Assembly (NCBI GenBank): GCA_947304585.1
Contig: CAMZBI010000013.1
Location: forward strand, 1-57,844
DNA length: 57,844 bases
Source: an uncultured Clostridia bacterium
GTDB taxonomy: Bacteria > Bacillota > Clostridia > UBA1212
Direction: 5' to 3'
In this document: positions 30,576 through 40,307 of the stretch, one piece after another
Position numbering within the stretch: position 1 is the stretch's first letter
Layout of the letters: every line of letters starts with the position of its first letter
The notes under the pieces: model-generated
What the model saw: the letters and a program-made list of their open reading frames with translations, nothing else
Told to the model about the DNA's origin: nothing
The model's database searches: none
Program-made: the position numbers and the translations under genes

Positions 30576-32999
30576 TCAGAACCTGGTCTCCGCATTCCAG
30601 ATCTCGGAGGCGTACCTTCTGATGGTGTTGTCGCTGGAGAAAACTCCCGAGCAGGCGATGTTGACGGCTCCCATTCTGCCCCAGCGCTCTTTGTCCCTGA
30701 ACAGGGTGCCCGCTTTGTTCTGGGCCTCCACGTAGGACGCGAAATCCCTCAGTGTGAAGAAGGGGTCATTGTCCACAGTCAGGTGTCTCTTTATAAGCTC
30801 GAACTCGCCGGGTCCCGCGCCGAAGCCCGAATCGATCATGGAGAGTATCCTCGACAGTCTCGGGTCGCCGGCAATAGTGTCCATGGCGCTGTAGCCGCCG
30901 TTTTTCTGGTAGTTTATAACTTCTTCAGAGGAAAGTCCGAAGATGATGATATTGTCGTCACCCACTTCGCCGTGGATCTCCACGTTGGCGCCGTCCATGG
31001 TCGCAACGGTGACCGCTCCGTTCATCATGAATTTCATGTTGCCGGTGCCGGAGGCCTCCTTGGAAGCTGTGGATATCTGCTCGCTGATGTCCCCCGCAGG
31101 GATCATTATCTGGGCAAGGCTCACGCCGTAGTTGGGCATGAACACCACCTTCAGTTTTCCGTCGCAGCGCCGGTCGTTGTTGACGGTATCGGCAACGGCA
31201 TTGATAAGCTTTATGACCTGCTTGGCGATGATGTAGCCCGGGAAGGCCTTGGCGCCGAAAATGAATGTCCTTGGCGTTACGTCAAGGTTCGGGTCGTCGC
31301 AGATCCTGTTGTAAAGATCGATTATGTGGAGCACGTTCAGCATCTGCCTCTTGTACATATGGAGGCGCTTGACCTGGATGTCAAAGATGGAATCCGGATC
31401 CACCGTGATGCCGTAGCTGTTTTGGATATATGTGCCGAGCCGCTCTTTGTTGAAGCGTTTGATTTCCCCTACTTTTTCAACAAATTCGGCATCATCGCAG
31501 TGAGGCTTCAGCCTTGCCATCAGCAACGGATCCCTCTTCCAGGAATCGCCAATGGTCTCGTCAATAAGGGCCGCAAGCTTCGGATTGGCCTGGATGAGCC
31601 AGCGGCGGTGGGTAATGCCGTTGGTCTTGTTGTTGAACTTTCCGGGGTAGAACTCGTTAAAATCCTTGAGTTCCTGATTCTTCAGAATGTCGGTGTGGAG
31701 GGCCGCAACGCCGTTCACGCTGTGGCTGCCAACGATTGCCAGGTGGGCCATTTTGACCATGTCATCCTGGATTATGGACATGGCGCTGACCTTCTTCCAG
31801 TCCCCGTCGTAACGCCTTGAAACTTCCGCGCAGAAGCGCCTGTTTATCTCTTCCACGATCATGTAGATCCTGGGCAGCAGCTGTCTGAACATGGGCACCC
31901 GCCACTTTTCCAGGGCCTCGGCAAGGATGGTGTGATTGGTGTAGGCGATGGTGTTGACGGTGATCTTGAAGGCCTCGTCCCAGGAAACGCCCTCCTCGTC
32001 CACAAGTATCCTCATAAGTTCCGCCACCGCAAGAGCCGGATGGGTGTCGTTCACGTGTATAGCCACGTACTCGTCAAGTTTTGTCACCGGCACGCCGTTC
32101 TTTTTCATATCCCGGACAATGGTCTGGATGCCGGCGCTGGTGAAGAAATACTCCTGTTTGAGTCTTAACAGCTTGCCTCTTTCCGTGGAATCGTCGGGAT
32201 AGAGCACGCTGGTGATGGAGGATACCGCATACTGGGCCTCCTGGGCTCTCTCGTAGTCCCCCCTGCTGAAGGTGGTGAAGTCAAATGCGCTGCCGTCTGT
32301 TTCCGCGCTCCAAAGCCTCAGGGTGTTCACGGCATCGTTTTCATAGCCCGGAACGGGCATGTCATAGGGCACCGCAAGTATCGGCTCGTAGTCCGTATGC
32401 TCCGCTTTGATATTGCCCTTCTCGTCCCAGCCGAGATGACAGTTTCCGCCGAATTTTACGATGCAGGCCTTGTCGTCGCGTCTTGATTCCCACACGTTCT
32501 GGATCTTCAGCCAGTTGTCCGGGGTCTCGATCTGGTTTCCGTGGACTATCTCCTGGCGGAAAAGTCCGTATCTGTACCTGATGCCAATGCCCATCCCGGC
32601 AATGCCAAGGGAGGCCATGGAGTCCATAAAGCAGGCGGCAAGCCTTCCAAGACCGCCGTTGCCGAGTCCCGCGTCAGGCTCGATTTCTTCAAGGCAGGGA
32701 AGAGATATTCCGAGTTCGGAAAGGCCCTCCTCCACAACGTCCCTGATGTCCAGGTTCAGCATTATGGAGTCCAGCAGTCTTCCGATAAGGAATTCCATTG
32801 AAAAATAGTATACGGTCTTCCTTTTTTCTCTGGCGTTGCGATTCTCGGTCTCGTACCAGTCGAGAGCCATGTATTCTTTGATCAACGTGCCCAGCGCAAT
32901 GTACCTTTCGGTGTCGGAAGCGCCTTCCACGTCTGTTCTGTAAAGCTGCAGAAGCTTTGATCTGAAATCGTTTTTAAATCTGTTCTTGTCAATCGTCAT
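30576..32999 (-). CDS. glgP: Glycogen phosphorylase
   Basis: 807 residues, the standard length of GT35 phosphorylases. It releases glucose 1-phosphate from glycogen or maltodextrin with pyridoxal phosphate. The cofactor lysine region EASGTGNMKFMMNGAVTVAT is intact, as are GNGGLGRLAACFMDSMASL near residue 120 and NYGVSLAQIMIPA. It is 15 nt behind glgA, in the same operon as the synthesis genes, so degradation and synthesis are made together and must be balanced by other means. Confidence 0.96.
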   Translation of the reverse strand: MTIDKNRFKNDFRSKLLQLYRTDVEGASDTERYIALGTLIKEYMALDWYETENRNAREKRKTVYYFSMEFLIGRLLDSIMLNLDIRDVVEEGLSELGISLPCLEEIEPDAGLGNGGLGRLAACFMDSMASLGIAGMGIGIRYRYGLFRQEIVHGNQIETPDNWLKIQNVWESRRDDKACIVKFGGNCHLGWDEKGNIKAEHTDYEPILAVPYDMPVPGYENDAVNTLRLWSAETDGSAFDFTTFSRGDYERAQEAQYAVSSITSVLYPDDSTERGKLLRLKQEYFFTSAGIQTIVRDMKKNGVPVTKLDEYVAIHVNDTHPALAVAELMRILVDEEGVSWDEAFKITVNTIAYTNHTILAEALEKWRVPMFRQLLPRIYMIVEEINRRFCAEVSRRYDGDWKKVSAMSIIQDDMVKMAHLAIVGSHSVNGVAALHTDILKNQELKDFNEFYPGKFNNKTNGITHRRWLIQANPKLAALIDETIGDSWKRDPLLMARLKPHCDDAEFVEKVGEIKRFNKERLGTYIQNSYGITVDPDSIFDIQVKRLHMYKRQMLNVLHIIDLYNRICDDPNLDVTPRTFIFGAKAFPGYIIAKQVIKLINAVADTVNNDRRCDGKLKVVFMPNYGVSLAQIMIPAGDISEQISTASKEASGTGNMKFMMNGAVTVATMDGANVEIHGEVGDDNIIIFGLSSEEVINYQKNGGYSAMDTIAGDPRLSRILSMIDSGFGAGPGEFELIKRHLTVDNDPFFTLRDFASYVEAQNKAGTLFRDKERWGRMGAVNIACSGVFSSDNTIRRYASEIWNAETRF

Positions 33000-33014
33000 A
33001 GTAATGGTTATTGC

Positions 33015-34454
33015 CTATTTTTCGCACATTTCTTCGTAAAGCGCAATATATTTTTCCGCGCTTGCGTCCCAGGAGTTGTCCGTGTTCATCGCAGTCTTCA
33101 TGAGTCTCTTCCAGGCTTTTTCGTCCTTGTAAGTCTCCACTGCGAACCTTATTATTTCCAGCATCTCGTGGGCGTTGTAGTTCTTGAACGAGAAGCCGTT
33201 GCCCTCTCCGGTATATTTGTTGTAGGGCTCCACGGTATCCTTGAGGCCTCCGGTCTCTCTTACAAGGGGAAGAGTTCCGTATCTCATGGAGATCAGCTGG
33301 GAGATGCCGCAGGGTTCAAACTGGGAGGGCATAAGGAAGATGTCGGCGCCCGCGTAGATCAGGGAGGCCAGTGCGTCGCTGAAGCCGATCCTCACGCCAA
33401 CCTTTCCGGGATAGGCGGAGGCGTAATATTCGAAGAAATCCTGGTAATCCGAATCCCCGGAGCCCAGCAGCACGAACTGCACGTCCAGGTTCAAGATCTG
33501 TTCCATAACGCAAGTGATGAGATCCAGGCCCTTCTGTCTCACAAGTCTTGTCACGATGGCAATGATCGGCTTGTCCGGCTCCTCCGGAAGGCCCATCTCA
33601 CGCTGGAGGGCGGCTTTATTGGCGGCTTTGCCCATGAGGTAATTCTTCTTGCTGTAGTTCATGGCAAGATTCGGGTCTGTGGCGGGGTTGTACCTGTCGC
33701 AGTCGATGCCGTTGACGATGCCGCAAAGCTTGTAGGATTTCTCACGGAGGAGGCCGTCAAGACCCTCTCCTGCAAGGCTGCCCTGTATTTCTTCGGCGTA
33801 GGTTTCGCTGACGGTGGTCACCTTGTCGGCGTAAACAATGGCTGCCTTTACGAAGGAGACGCAGTCTCCGAATTTCAGTTTTTCGTCGGAATAGTAGCCC
33901 ATGTTGAGGCCCAACAGCTCCTCAAGGATCGCAGGAGAATAAATGCCCTGGTATTTGAGGTTGTGGATGGTGAACACCACGTGGGAGTTGGAAAACTCAG
34001 GAGCGTTGTAGTAGACGTCCCTGAGATAAACGGGGATGATGCCGGTGTGCCAGTCATTGCAGTGTATCACGTCGGGCTCGAAATCGCCCATGTGCTTCAC
34101 CGATTCCATTACCGCACGGCAGAAAAAGCTGAAACGCTCACCGTCGTCGAAATATCCGTAGCAGCCGGGTCTTTTGAAATAATATTCGTTGTCGATAAAA
34201 TAAAACGGAAGGCCCTCATAATTTAAGTATTCAAGGCCGCAATATTGGTTTCTCCAGCCCACCGACACGCCAAAGCTTGAGAGCTGGCTCATCTTGGATG
34301 TGAAATTCGGGGCAATGCTGCCGTACTTGGGCATTATCACCCTTACGTCCACGCCCTTTGCTTTAAGGGCTTTGGGCAGCGCATATGCAACGTCTGCAAG
34401 TCCTCCGGTCTTTGCGAAGGGTTCGGCTTCAGCTGAAACAAACAGTACTTTCAT
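33015..34454 (-). CDS. glgA: Glycogen synthase (ADP-glucose)
   Basis: 479 residues, GT5 family. It adds glucose from ADP-glucose to glycogen. The ADP-glucose-binding KTGGLADV is at residues 15-22. HDWH-type chemistry is represented by HCNDWHTG. The second Rossmann half has GSGDSDYQ and the MPSQFEPCGISQL motif containing the conserved glutamate. A GGAGAAG precedes the ATG. It is separated from glgD by 115 nt containing a hairpin at 34538-34560. Confidence 0.97.
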   Translation of the reverse strand: MKVLFVSAEAEPFAKTGGLADVAYALPKALKAKGVDVRVIMPKYGSIAPNFTSKMSQLSSFGVSVGWRNQYCGLEYLNYEGLPFYFIDNEYYFKRPGCYGYFDDGERFSFFCRAVMESVKHMGDFEPDVIHCNDWHTGIIPVYLRDVYYNAPEFSNSHVVFTIHNLKYQGIYSPAILEELLGLNMGYYSDEKLKFGDCVSFVKAAIVYADKVTTVSETYAEEIQGSLAGEGLDGLLREKSYKLCGIVNGIDCDRYNPATDPNLAMNYSKKNYLMGKAANKAALQREMGLPEEPDKPIIAIVTRLVRQKGLDLITCVMEQILNLDVQFVLLGSGDSDYQDFFEYYASAYPGKVGVRIGFSDALASLIYAGADIFLMPSQFEPCGISQLISMRYGTLPLVRETGGLKDTVEPYNKYTGEGNGFSFKNYNAHEMLEIIRFAVETYKDEKAWKRLMKTAMNTDNSWDASAEKYIALYEEMCEK

Positions 34455-34537
34455 GTCTTCTCCTTTTTCTGGTCTTCGTTTGCGCCGGATGTCCGCAATA
34501 ATTTATAAACCGTTCCGGCGTCTGCAAAATGGAAGAC

Positions 34538-34560
34538 CCCGCCTGTTGTTTCAGGCAGGG
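34538..34560 (-). terminator. Weak hairpin between glgD and glgA
   Basis: On the minus strand CCCTGCCTG pairs with CAGGCGGG with one bulged base and a 6-nt loop. Only a few T follow, so it may attenuate rather than end the transcript between glgD and glgA. An mRNA processing site is another possibility. Confidence 0.4.
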
Positions 34561-34569
34561 ACTCCTAAA

Positions 34570-35688
34570 TCAGGGCAGATACATATTTCTCTTTTCAACG
34601 ACTGTCGGGAAATACTCGTCGCCCTTGTACTCGGCATTTTCCGAAATAACAACGTTTTTGTCGATAATCGCTCCGTAAAGTTTTGCGCCGGAGCAGATCC
34701 TTACGTTTTGAAGAATGATGCTGTTCTCAACAACAGCCCCCTCCTCCACCACAACGAACCGGCCGATGATACTGTTCTTAATGGTCCCGCGGATGATGTT
34801 TCCGTCGGCCACAAGTGAATTCTGTACCTTGCAACCGTCAACGTATATCGTGGGAGGCTCGTCCTTGATCTTTGTGTAGACAGGTCTTGGCGACTTGAAC
34901 AGCTCGGTGGCCACGTTCAGCTCCAGGAAATCCATATTGGCCTTAAAATAGGAAGATTTACTGTTTATGCAGGCCACGTATCCGTCGAATCTGTAGGCGT
35001 GGAAATTGAGGGTCTTGAGCTTTCCGAAGAGAAGCTCGTAGAAATTGTTGTATCTGCGGTTCCTGGCGTTCTCCTGGATGAGACTGATGAGCAGGCTCTT
35101 TTTCAGGATGAAGAACTCCATGCAGATATCCGCCTTCGGGATGTAGCCAATGTTCTTTCCGACGCCGGTGACGTTGGAGTGTTTCTCGTCCACTTCCAGG
35201 GTGAAGCAGTTCTGGAATTCCCTGTCGGCTGTCTCGGTGTGGGTGTAAACCACAGTAACGTCGGCGCCTGAAGCCTCGTGGGACTTGATCACCTTGCTCA
35301 CGTCAAGGTTGCACACAAAGTATGAGGACGTGAGAATGACGGATTCGCTGCGGCTTCTGAAAAGATACTCCATGTTATTTTGGAGCAGTTTCGACTCGAA
35401 ATTGGCAATGTCCAGCAGCCTGTGGGTGAACAGGAAAAGGCCGTCGTTTTTACGGTTGAGGTCCCAGGGCTTGCCGTCGCCAACGTGGTCCACCAGAGAT
35501 CTTGAGTCTGAATTGGTAAATATGCCCACGTTCGTAATGCCTGCGTTAACGACGTTGGAAAGCATGAAATCTATCACTCGGAATCTGCTTCCGATGGGGA
35601 TGGAAGCTATGGATCTCTTCGCGGTCAGAGCCTTGATATCGCTCTCGTCCTCGTCAAGGTTGAATATTGCCATGTACTCCTTGCTCAT
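34570..35688 (-). CDS. glgD: Glucose-1-phosphate adenylyltransferase regulatory subunit GlgD
   Basis: 372 residues. It resembles GlgC in fold, with an N-terminal nucleotidyltransferase domain and a C-terminal left-handed beta-helix of hexapeptide-type repeats (GTIKNSIIGRFVVVEEGAVVENS). It lacks the GGxGxRL nucleotide loop: the N-terminus reads NLDEDESDIKALTAKRS instead. In Bacillota GlgD pairs with GlgC and raises its activity while being inactive alone. It starts 13 nt after glgC, consistent with a hetero-oligomer made from one transcript. Confidence 0.93.
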   Translation of the reverse strand: MSKEYMAIFNLDEDESDIKALTAKRSIASIPIGSRFRVIDFMLSNVVNAGITNVGIFTNSDSRSLVDHVGDGKPWDLNRKNDGLFLFTHRLLDIANFESKLLQNNMEYLFRSRSESVILTSSYFVCNLDVSKVIKSHEASGADVTVVYTHTETADREFQNCFTLEVDEKHSNVTGVGKNIGYIPKADICMEFFILKKSLLISLIQENARNRRYNNFYELLFGKLKTLNFHAYRFDGYVACINSKSSYFKANMDFLELNVATELFKSPRPVYTKIKDEPPTIYVDGCKVQNSLVADGNIIRGTIKNSIIGRFVVVEEGAVVENSIILQNVRICSGAKLYGAIIDKNVVISENAEYKGDEYFPTVVEKRNMYLP

Positions 35689-35701
35689 AACTCTCCCTCC
35701 T

Positions 35702-36850
35702 TTAGATCTTTCCGCTGAAATTCGGCTCGACGGTCACGCCGGCCTCAATGACCGCTATGGACTTACCGTCGCCAATGACGTTGCTGGCCTTGACCGTGGT
35801 CCCTTCGAGGATAATAGCCTTGTTAACTATGACGTTGCCCTCGATCACGGTGTCCTCCATAATTATCGAGTCCACCACCCGGGCGGTCTTGTCGATCCTC
35901 ACACCGGGGAAAAGAATGGAGTGCTTCACCTCTCCGTCCACAACGCAGCCCTCGGTTATGATGCTGTCGCTGATGGATGCACAGTTGCCAATGTACTGGG
36001 ATGGTCTGATCTTCGTCTGAGTGAAGAGCTTCCAGCTGGTGTCAAAAAGTTTAACTTCGTTATCGGTGCTGAGCAAGTCCATGTTTGCTTCCCAGAAGCT
36101 CTGGATCGTTCCCACGTCCTTCCAGTAGCCCTTGAACTCGTGAGCCACCATGGTCTCCCCGTCCGCCAGCATCTGGGGAATTATGTTCTTTCCGAAATCG
36201 TAGTCGGAATTGGGGTCCGCAGCGTCTCTGATAAGGTACTCTTTCAGCTTTTTATAGGTGAAAATGTAAATTCCCATGGATGCAAGAGTGCTCTTCGGAT
36301 GCTTCGGCTTTTCCTCAAACTCAAGTATCCTGCCGTTTCCGTCAGTGTTCATTATACCGAAGCGGGAGGCCTCCTCGATAGGAACGTTGATGACTGCAAT
36401 GGTTGCAGCGGCTCCTGCCGCCACGTGCTCTTTGAGCATCTCCCTGTAGTCCATTTTGTAAATGTGGTCTCCGGAAAGTATCAGCAGATATTCCGGATCG
36501 TACTGGTCGCAGAAAAGAAGATTCTGGTATACCGCATTGGCAGTTCCCTTGTACCAGTCACCGCCCTGCTCGCTCATGTAAGGCGGAAGCATTGCCACAC
36601 CTCCGTGGACTCTGTCGAGATCCCAGGGGGCCCCGATTCCGATGTGGGCGTTCAGCGCCTGGGGCTTGAACTGCGTAAGGATACCGACCGTGTCTATGCC
36701 TGAGTTGGAACAGTTACTGAGAGCAAAATCGATTATTCTGTATTTGCCGCCGAAATGCACGGCGGGTTTGGCCATAACCTTGGTCATGGGGCTCAGTCTG
36801 CTTCCCTGTCCTCCGGCAAGTATAAGCGCGATCATGTTCTTTTTTGCCAT
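35702..36850 (-). CDS. glgC: Glucose-1-phosphate adenylyltransferase catalytic subunit
   Basis: 382 residues. It makes ADP-glucose from ATP and glucose 1-phosphate, the controlled step of glycogen synthesis. The nucleotide-binding loop [13 protein letters not shown] is intact near residue 12, with [19 protein letters not shown] after it and the catalytic [10 protein letters not shown] later. A C-terminal beta-helix follows. It is the first gene of glgC-glgD-glgA-glgP-amylase. The short leader contains two mutually exclusive hairpins (36875-36909). Confidence 0.97.
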   Translation of the reverse strand: MAKKNMIALILAGGQGSRLSPMTKVMAKPAVHFGGKYRIIDFALSNCSNSGIDTVGILTQFKPQALNAHIGIGAPWDLDRVHGGVAMLPPYMSEQGGDWYKGTANAVYQNLLFCDQYDPEYLLILSGDHIYKMDYREMLKEHVAAGAAATIAVINVPIEEASRFGIMNTDGNGRILEFEEKPKHPKSTLASMGIYIFTYKKLKEYLIRDAADPNSDYDFGKNIIPQMLADGETMVAHEFKGYWKDVGTIQSFWEANMDLLSTDNEVKLFDTSWKLFTQTKIRPSQYIGNCASISDSIITEGCVVDGEVKHSILFPGVRIDKTARVVDSIIMEDTVIEGNVIVNKAIILEGTTVKASNVIGDGKSIAVIEAGVTVEPNFSGKI

Positions 36851-36874
36851 AAATTCATCTCCAATCTCTCATCA

Positions 36875-36909
36875 GCGGTCATTTTTACCCGCTTGACCGC
36901 AATGCGGGT
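36875..36909 (-). promoter_or_regulatory. Alternative hairpins in the glgC leader
   Basis: GCGGTCA (36894-36900 read on minus) can pair with TGACCGC (36875-36881). ACCCGC (36904-36909) can pair with GCGGGT (36887-36892). The two stems interlock, so only one can form. The stretch is 25-60 nt before the glgC start and could equally be the terminator region of the preceding gene. Confidence 0.3.
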
Positions 36910-36927
36910 CGTTGCAGAAAACCGGCT

Positions 36928-38232
36928 TCAGTCGTCCCGGATCTGTCTTGAAGTGGTTTTTGAATACTGGAAAGTATTTTCCGAGAATGTAATATTGGCA
37001 GGCGCGTCCCTGTAATAATCCGCGTCATATTTAAGGGACACGTTGCTCGCCTTTTTATAGATTATTCCTCTCGACGTGAAGAATATCACCAATGCGGAAA
37101 TGACGAAGGCGATGATCCCGTAAATAAGATTTCTTTCGTTGAAAAGATATACCAGGAAGCCTATCAGCAAACTGAAAAGGGACCATCCCATTGCCGCCAG
37201 GTTGATCTTTGCACCGTCCGTCGGCAGCTTCCCGGCCACCTTTCCGGTCTGACCGTTCATGGCGAAGTAGTAGTATTTGTCCTTGTATTTCGTCCTCAAA
37301 AGCCACAGGGGGAACAGCGCATAGGAAAACTCTCTGTCGGATATGCTTTCCGAATGCTTCTGAACCGACACGTTCTCATAGCCCTGGTCCGTCACGGACT
37401 TTTTGAGTTCTTTCGTGATGGTGCCCTTTACTCTCGTATCGATCTTTTCCGAGCACTCCTCCGGTGTCCTGTCATATTTGTCGGCAAGAAAACCGGAAAG
37501 ATAGGAGATCCTGAAGGGCTCTGTTTTCGTATAATCAAAGGGTTCCACGGAGTCCATGTACGCGTCGTCAATGGAAGAGGAGGCGTCTGCGGGAACGTTG
37601 TGGAAACTCATGTTTCCCGCTCTCTTGTGGGTATAATAGTTCGTCTTCTTGTACTCGGTATTGCCGACGGTCCAGGTCTCGGAAGTCTCTCCCGAATAGA
37701 TCGCATTGGCAGTCACCTTGCAGGACATGAGATGATAGGGAACGTAGATGCCGCTGATCTTATCCGGGCTGTGGGAATCCTTGAATTCCTTGGGAAGATA
37801 TTTAAATTTCTCCACAAAATTTTTGTAGGCGGCCTTCGCGTTTTCCTTGGTTTTTCCGAAGGGAATGATATAGTCGGGCTTGAACTCTCCGGAGACGGAA
37901 CTTTCAATGATCGCCGGATTTCCGCAGTAAGGGCAGAAAAGAGCAGCCGAATTCTCTGTGCAGATGATACCGCCTCCGCAGGAGGGGCAGGTGTAGCCCG
38001 CTGTGGCCCCGTTCAGTTTCATCCAGTATTCTTCGGCTTTCTCGCCCTCAATGTATTCGTTTTCGATTCTGGAATGGACCTGTTTCGTCTGATGTTTCTC
38101 GCTGTTTGCCTCCACCGTTTCAGGGGCAAACTCGCTGTCGCAGAAATCACACTTGATTATTTTCTTTGATGCGTCAAAAACCAGCGGTGCAGCGCAGTTT
38201 GGACATTTGTACTCAATAGTCGCCATAGACAT
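36928..38232 (-). CDS. Zinc-ribbon membrane protein (TFIIB-type zinc ribbon family)
   Basis: 434 residues. There are two N-terminal zinc ribbons: CPNCAAP...CDFCDS (residues 10-34) and CPSCGGG...CPYCGN (near 80-105). The central region of about 250 residues contains a repeated Y/F-rich pattern. Near the C-terminus there are two close membrane segments (GWSLFSLLIGFLVYLF and IIAFVISALVIFF), followed by a short tail. Proteins of this layout are widespread in Clostridia and lack a known function. The start at 38232 has a close GAGG, and the ATG two codons later is also possible. The gene follows the exonuclease by 92 nt in the same direction. Confidence 0.75.
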   Translation of the reverse strand: MSMATIEYKCPNCAAPLVFDASKKIIKCDFCDSEFAPETVEANSEKHQTKQVHSRIENEYIEGEKAEEYWMKLNGATAGYTCPSCGGGIICTENSAALFCPYCGNPAIIESSVSGEFKPDYIIPFGKTKENAKAAYKNFVEKFKYLPKEFKDSHSPDKISGIYVPYHLMSCKVTANAIYSGETSETWTVGNTEYKKTNYYTHKRAGNMSFHNVPADASSSIDDAYMDSVEPFDYTKTEPFRISYLSGFLADKYDRTPEECSEKIDTRVKGTITKELKKSVTDQGYENVSVQKHSESISDREFSYALFPLWLLRTKYKDKYYYFAMNGQTGKVAGKLPTDGAKINLAAMGWSLFSLLIGFLVYLFNERNLIYGIIAFVISALVIFFTSRGIIYKKASNVSLKYDADYYRDAPANITFSENTFQYSKTTSRQIRDD

Positions 38233-38324
38233 GATCCTCTAAAACAAGCTTTTGCGAAGTGCTGATGTTAAACCGGATAGGCCCGCTTTTCGTTCTTGAC
38301 AGTCGTGACCATCCGTCCATCAAA

Positions 38325-39185
38325 TTATACAACTTTTTTCTTTTTTCTTCCACCCCTGTGAGACCTTCTGCCGGGTCCGGCGCTCTTTTCAATCTGCCTT
38401 TCCCCGTCCGGTCCGCCGCTCTCCTTTGATTCCGCTAAAGAACGGTTTTCAGTCTTTGGCTTTGCGCCGGCTGCAAGGTGGGCCGTATCGTCCCGCATCT
38501 GTCCGGGATTTGCAGCAGCGCCAATGTTTCGCCTTCCGTTTCTGCCCTTCTGCTGGGGAACGTTTTTTTTGCGGTTCCTGCGGTCAAGGCCGTTGTTGCC
38601 GGCAAAAGAGCCGTCGTTGTCTATCGTTCTGATGCTCAGATCAACGGTCTCCAGCCTACTGCAGTAGGCGAAGAGCCTTGCAGTGTTGTACGAATCCACC
38701 ACTGCTCTGTGGGCCTCGCCAATGAAATAAAGGTCCGCAAGCTCTATGGCTCTCTCCAGTGATATCTGGTTTTTCATCCCAACGGCGGTCATGAAAGTCT
38801 GCTGGAAATCCACCCACTTTTTAAACATGCCCATGGCTGCTGCAGGAAAGCCCTTGACTCTGGACTCCCGCAGAACCTGGACGGGGTCGTTGTTTGACCA
38901 GGAATAGATCATGTAGTCGTCCGTTCCCATCCACTTGACAAAGTCCTCCATTACGTCGCAGAAGGAGCTCTCGTTTTCAACCATTGCCCAGGTTATGCCG
39001 GTGAGATTTCGCTCGGCCGAGGGTATCGACGAGCAGAAATCAGGCCTTACCAGTCTGTCGAATTCGCCAATTATATTAAAATCTTCGTCGGTTTTGACCG
39101 CTCCGACCTCTATGGTCTCGGTCCTTAAGGGCGAGCTCTTCCGGAAGCAAGTGCAAAATTCGAGATCGATAAAAACGTGAATCAA
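38325..39185 (-). CDS. DnaQ-like 3'-5' exonuclease with basic tail
   Basis: 286 residues. The first 190 form a DEDDh exonuclease: motif I is FIDLEF (D7, E9), followed by TIEVGAV, WSNNDP in the middle, and the HRAVVDSYNTA motif with the active-site histidine and aspartate. The closest families are KapD-like and other DnaQ-type nucleases acting on RNA or DNA 3' ends. The last 80 residues are low complexity, rich in arginine, lysine, glycine and glutamine, ending RRSHRGGRKKKKVV, which looks like a nucleic acid-binding tail. The start is TTG at 39185 with GGAGGAA 7 nt before it. Substrate unknown. Confidence 0.82.
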   Translation of the reverse strand: MIHVFIDLEFCTCFRKSSPLRTETIEVGAVKTDEDFNIIGEFDRLVRPDFCSSIPSAERNLTGITWAMVENESSFCDVMEDFVKWMGTDDYMIYSWSNNDPVQVLRESRVKGFPAAAMGMFKKWVDFQQTFMTAVGMKNQISLERAIELADLYFIGEAHRAVVDSYNTARLFAYCSRLETVDLSIRTIDNDGSFAGNNGLDRRNRKKNVPQQKGRNGRRNIGAAANPGQMRDDTAHLAAGAKPKTENRSLAESKESGGPDGERQIEKSAGPGRRSHRGGRKKKKVV

Positions 39186-39288
39186 ATCGATTCCTCCGCG
39201 GTTTTTATATCAAACCGCTTTCCTTCTTTTGGTTAGCTGAGTTTAAACGGCGCTTTCTGTAGTGCGGAGGCCGGTAACTCAATAGAAT

Positions 39289-40305
39289 TTACATATCCTC
39301 AAGGGACCAGGTTGCCTCGGCGTTCAAAGTCATGTCCGAGATTCTTCCCTTTTTATAGGCATAATACGCGGCGGAGGCTATCATTGCTCCGTTGTCCGTG
39401 CAGAGTATCTTCGGAGGTTTGACCAGTCTGACGCCTCTTTGCTTTGCGGTCCTGTCGAACATCTCACGGAGTCTTGAATTGGCGGCCACGCCTCCGGCAA
39501 GAACCACTGTCTTAATGCCCTGCTCTCTTGCGGCTTTGAAGGTGTTCTCGCAGAGTATACCGCACACCGCCTCCTGGAACGAAGCGCAGATGTCGTTGAC
39601 CGGGACAGTCTCCCCGGCCATGTTCAGCCGGTTCATGTGGTTTAGCACCGCGGTCTTGATTCCGGAGAAGCTGAAGTCAAGGGAGTCTTTAAACCTTGTT
39701 TTAGGGAAAGACGCGTATTTAGGATCTCCCAGCGCAGCCGCTTTGTCGATGGCCGGTCCGCCGGGATAGCCAAGCCCCAACGCTCTTGAGACCTTGTCGT
39801 AAGCCTCTCCCGCGGCGTCGTCCCTGGTCCTTCCAAGGATCTTGTAATCTCCGTAATCTTTCACCAGCACTATGTGGCTGTGACCCCCGGAGGCCACCAG
39901 AGTGATAAAAGGAGGTTCCGGCGCGTCCTCGCCAACGAAATTGGCGAATATGTGCCCCTCCAGGTGGTGGACCCCTACGAGAGGCTTTCCTGCGGCATAG
40001 GCAAGGCTTTTTGCAGCCATCAGCCCAACCAGCAGTCCTCCCACAAGTCCCGGTCCGAAGGTGACGCCAATGACGTCCACCTTTTCAAGAGACACCCCCG
40101 CCTCCTTCAGCGCTCCGTCGATCACAGGGACGATGTACTCTAGGTGTTTCCTTGAAGCAAGTTCGGGTACCACTCCCCCGTAGGCCTTGTGGAGTTCAAG
40201 GGACGAAGAGATCACGTTGGAAAGCATTTTTCTCCCGTTCACCACAACGGCTGCCGCAGTCTCGTCGCAGCTGCTCTCTATTCCGAGGGTTATCAGATCT
40301 TCCAT
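39289..40305 (-). CDS. tsaD: tRNA N6-threonylcarbamoyladenosine transferase TsaD
   Basis: 338 residues. With TsaB and TsaE it transfers the threonylcarbamoyl group to A37 of ANN-reading tRNAs. Metal-binding HHLEGH is present, as are [10 protein letters not shown] at the N-terminus, [11 protein letters not shown] and VASGGHSH. I start at the ATG 40305 (MEDLITLG), 2 nt after the stop of the Nif3-like gene, with GGAG 5 nt upstream. The GTG two codons earlier overlaps that site. tsaB and tsaE are not nearby. Confidence 0.96.
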   Translation of the reverse strand: MEDLITLGIESSCDETAAAVVVNGRKMLSNVISSSLELHKAYGGVVPELASRKHLEYIVPVIDGALKEAGVSLEKVDVIGVTFGPGLVGGLLVGLMAAKSLAYAAGKPLVGVHHLEGHIFANFVGEDAPEPPFITLVASGGHSHIVLVKDYGDYKILGRTRDDAAGEAYDKVSRALGLGYPGGPAIDKAAALGDPKYASFPKTRFKDSLDFSFSGIKTAVLNHMNRLNMAGETVPVNDICASFQEAVCGILCENTFKAAREQGIKTVVLAGGVAANSRLREMFDRTAKQRGVRLVKPPKILCTDNGAMIASAAYYAYKKGRISDMTLNAEATWSLEDM

Positions 40306-40307
40306 TA

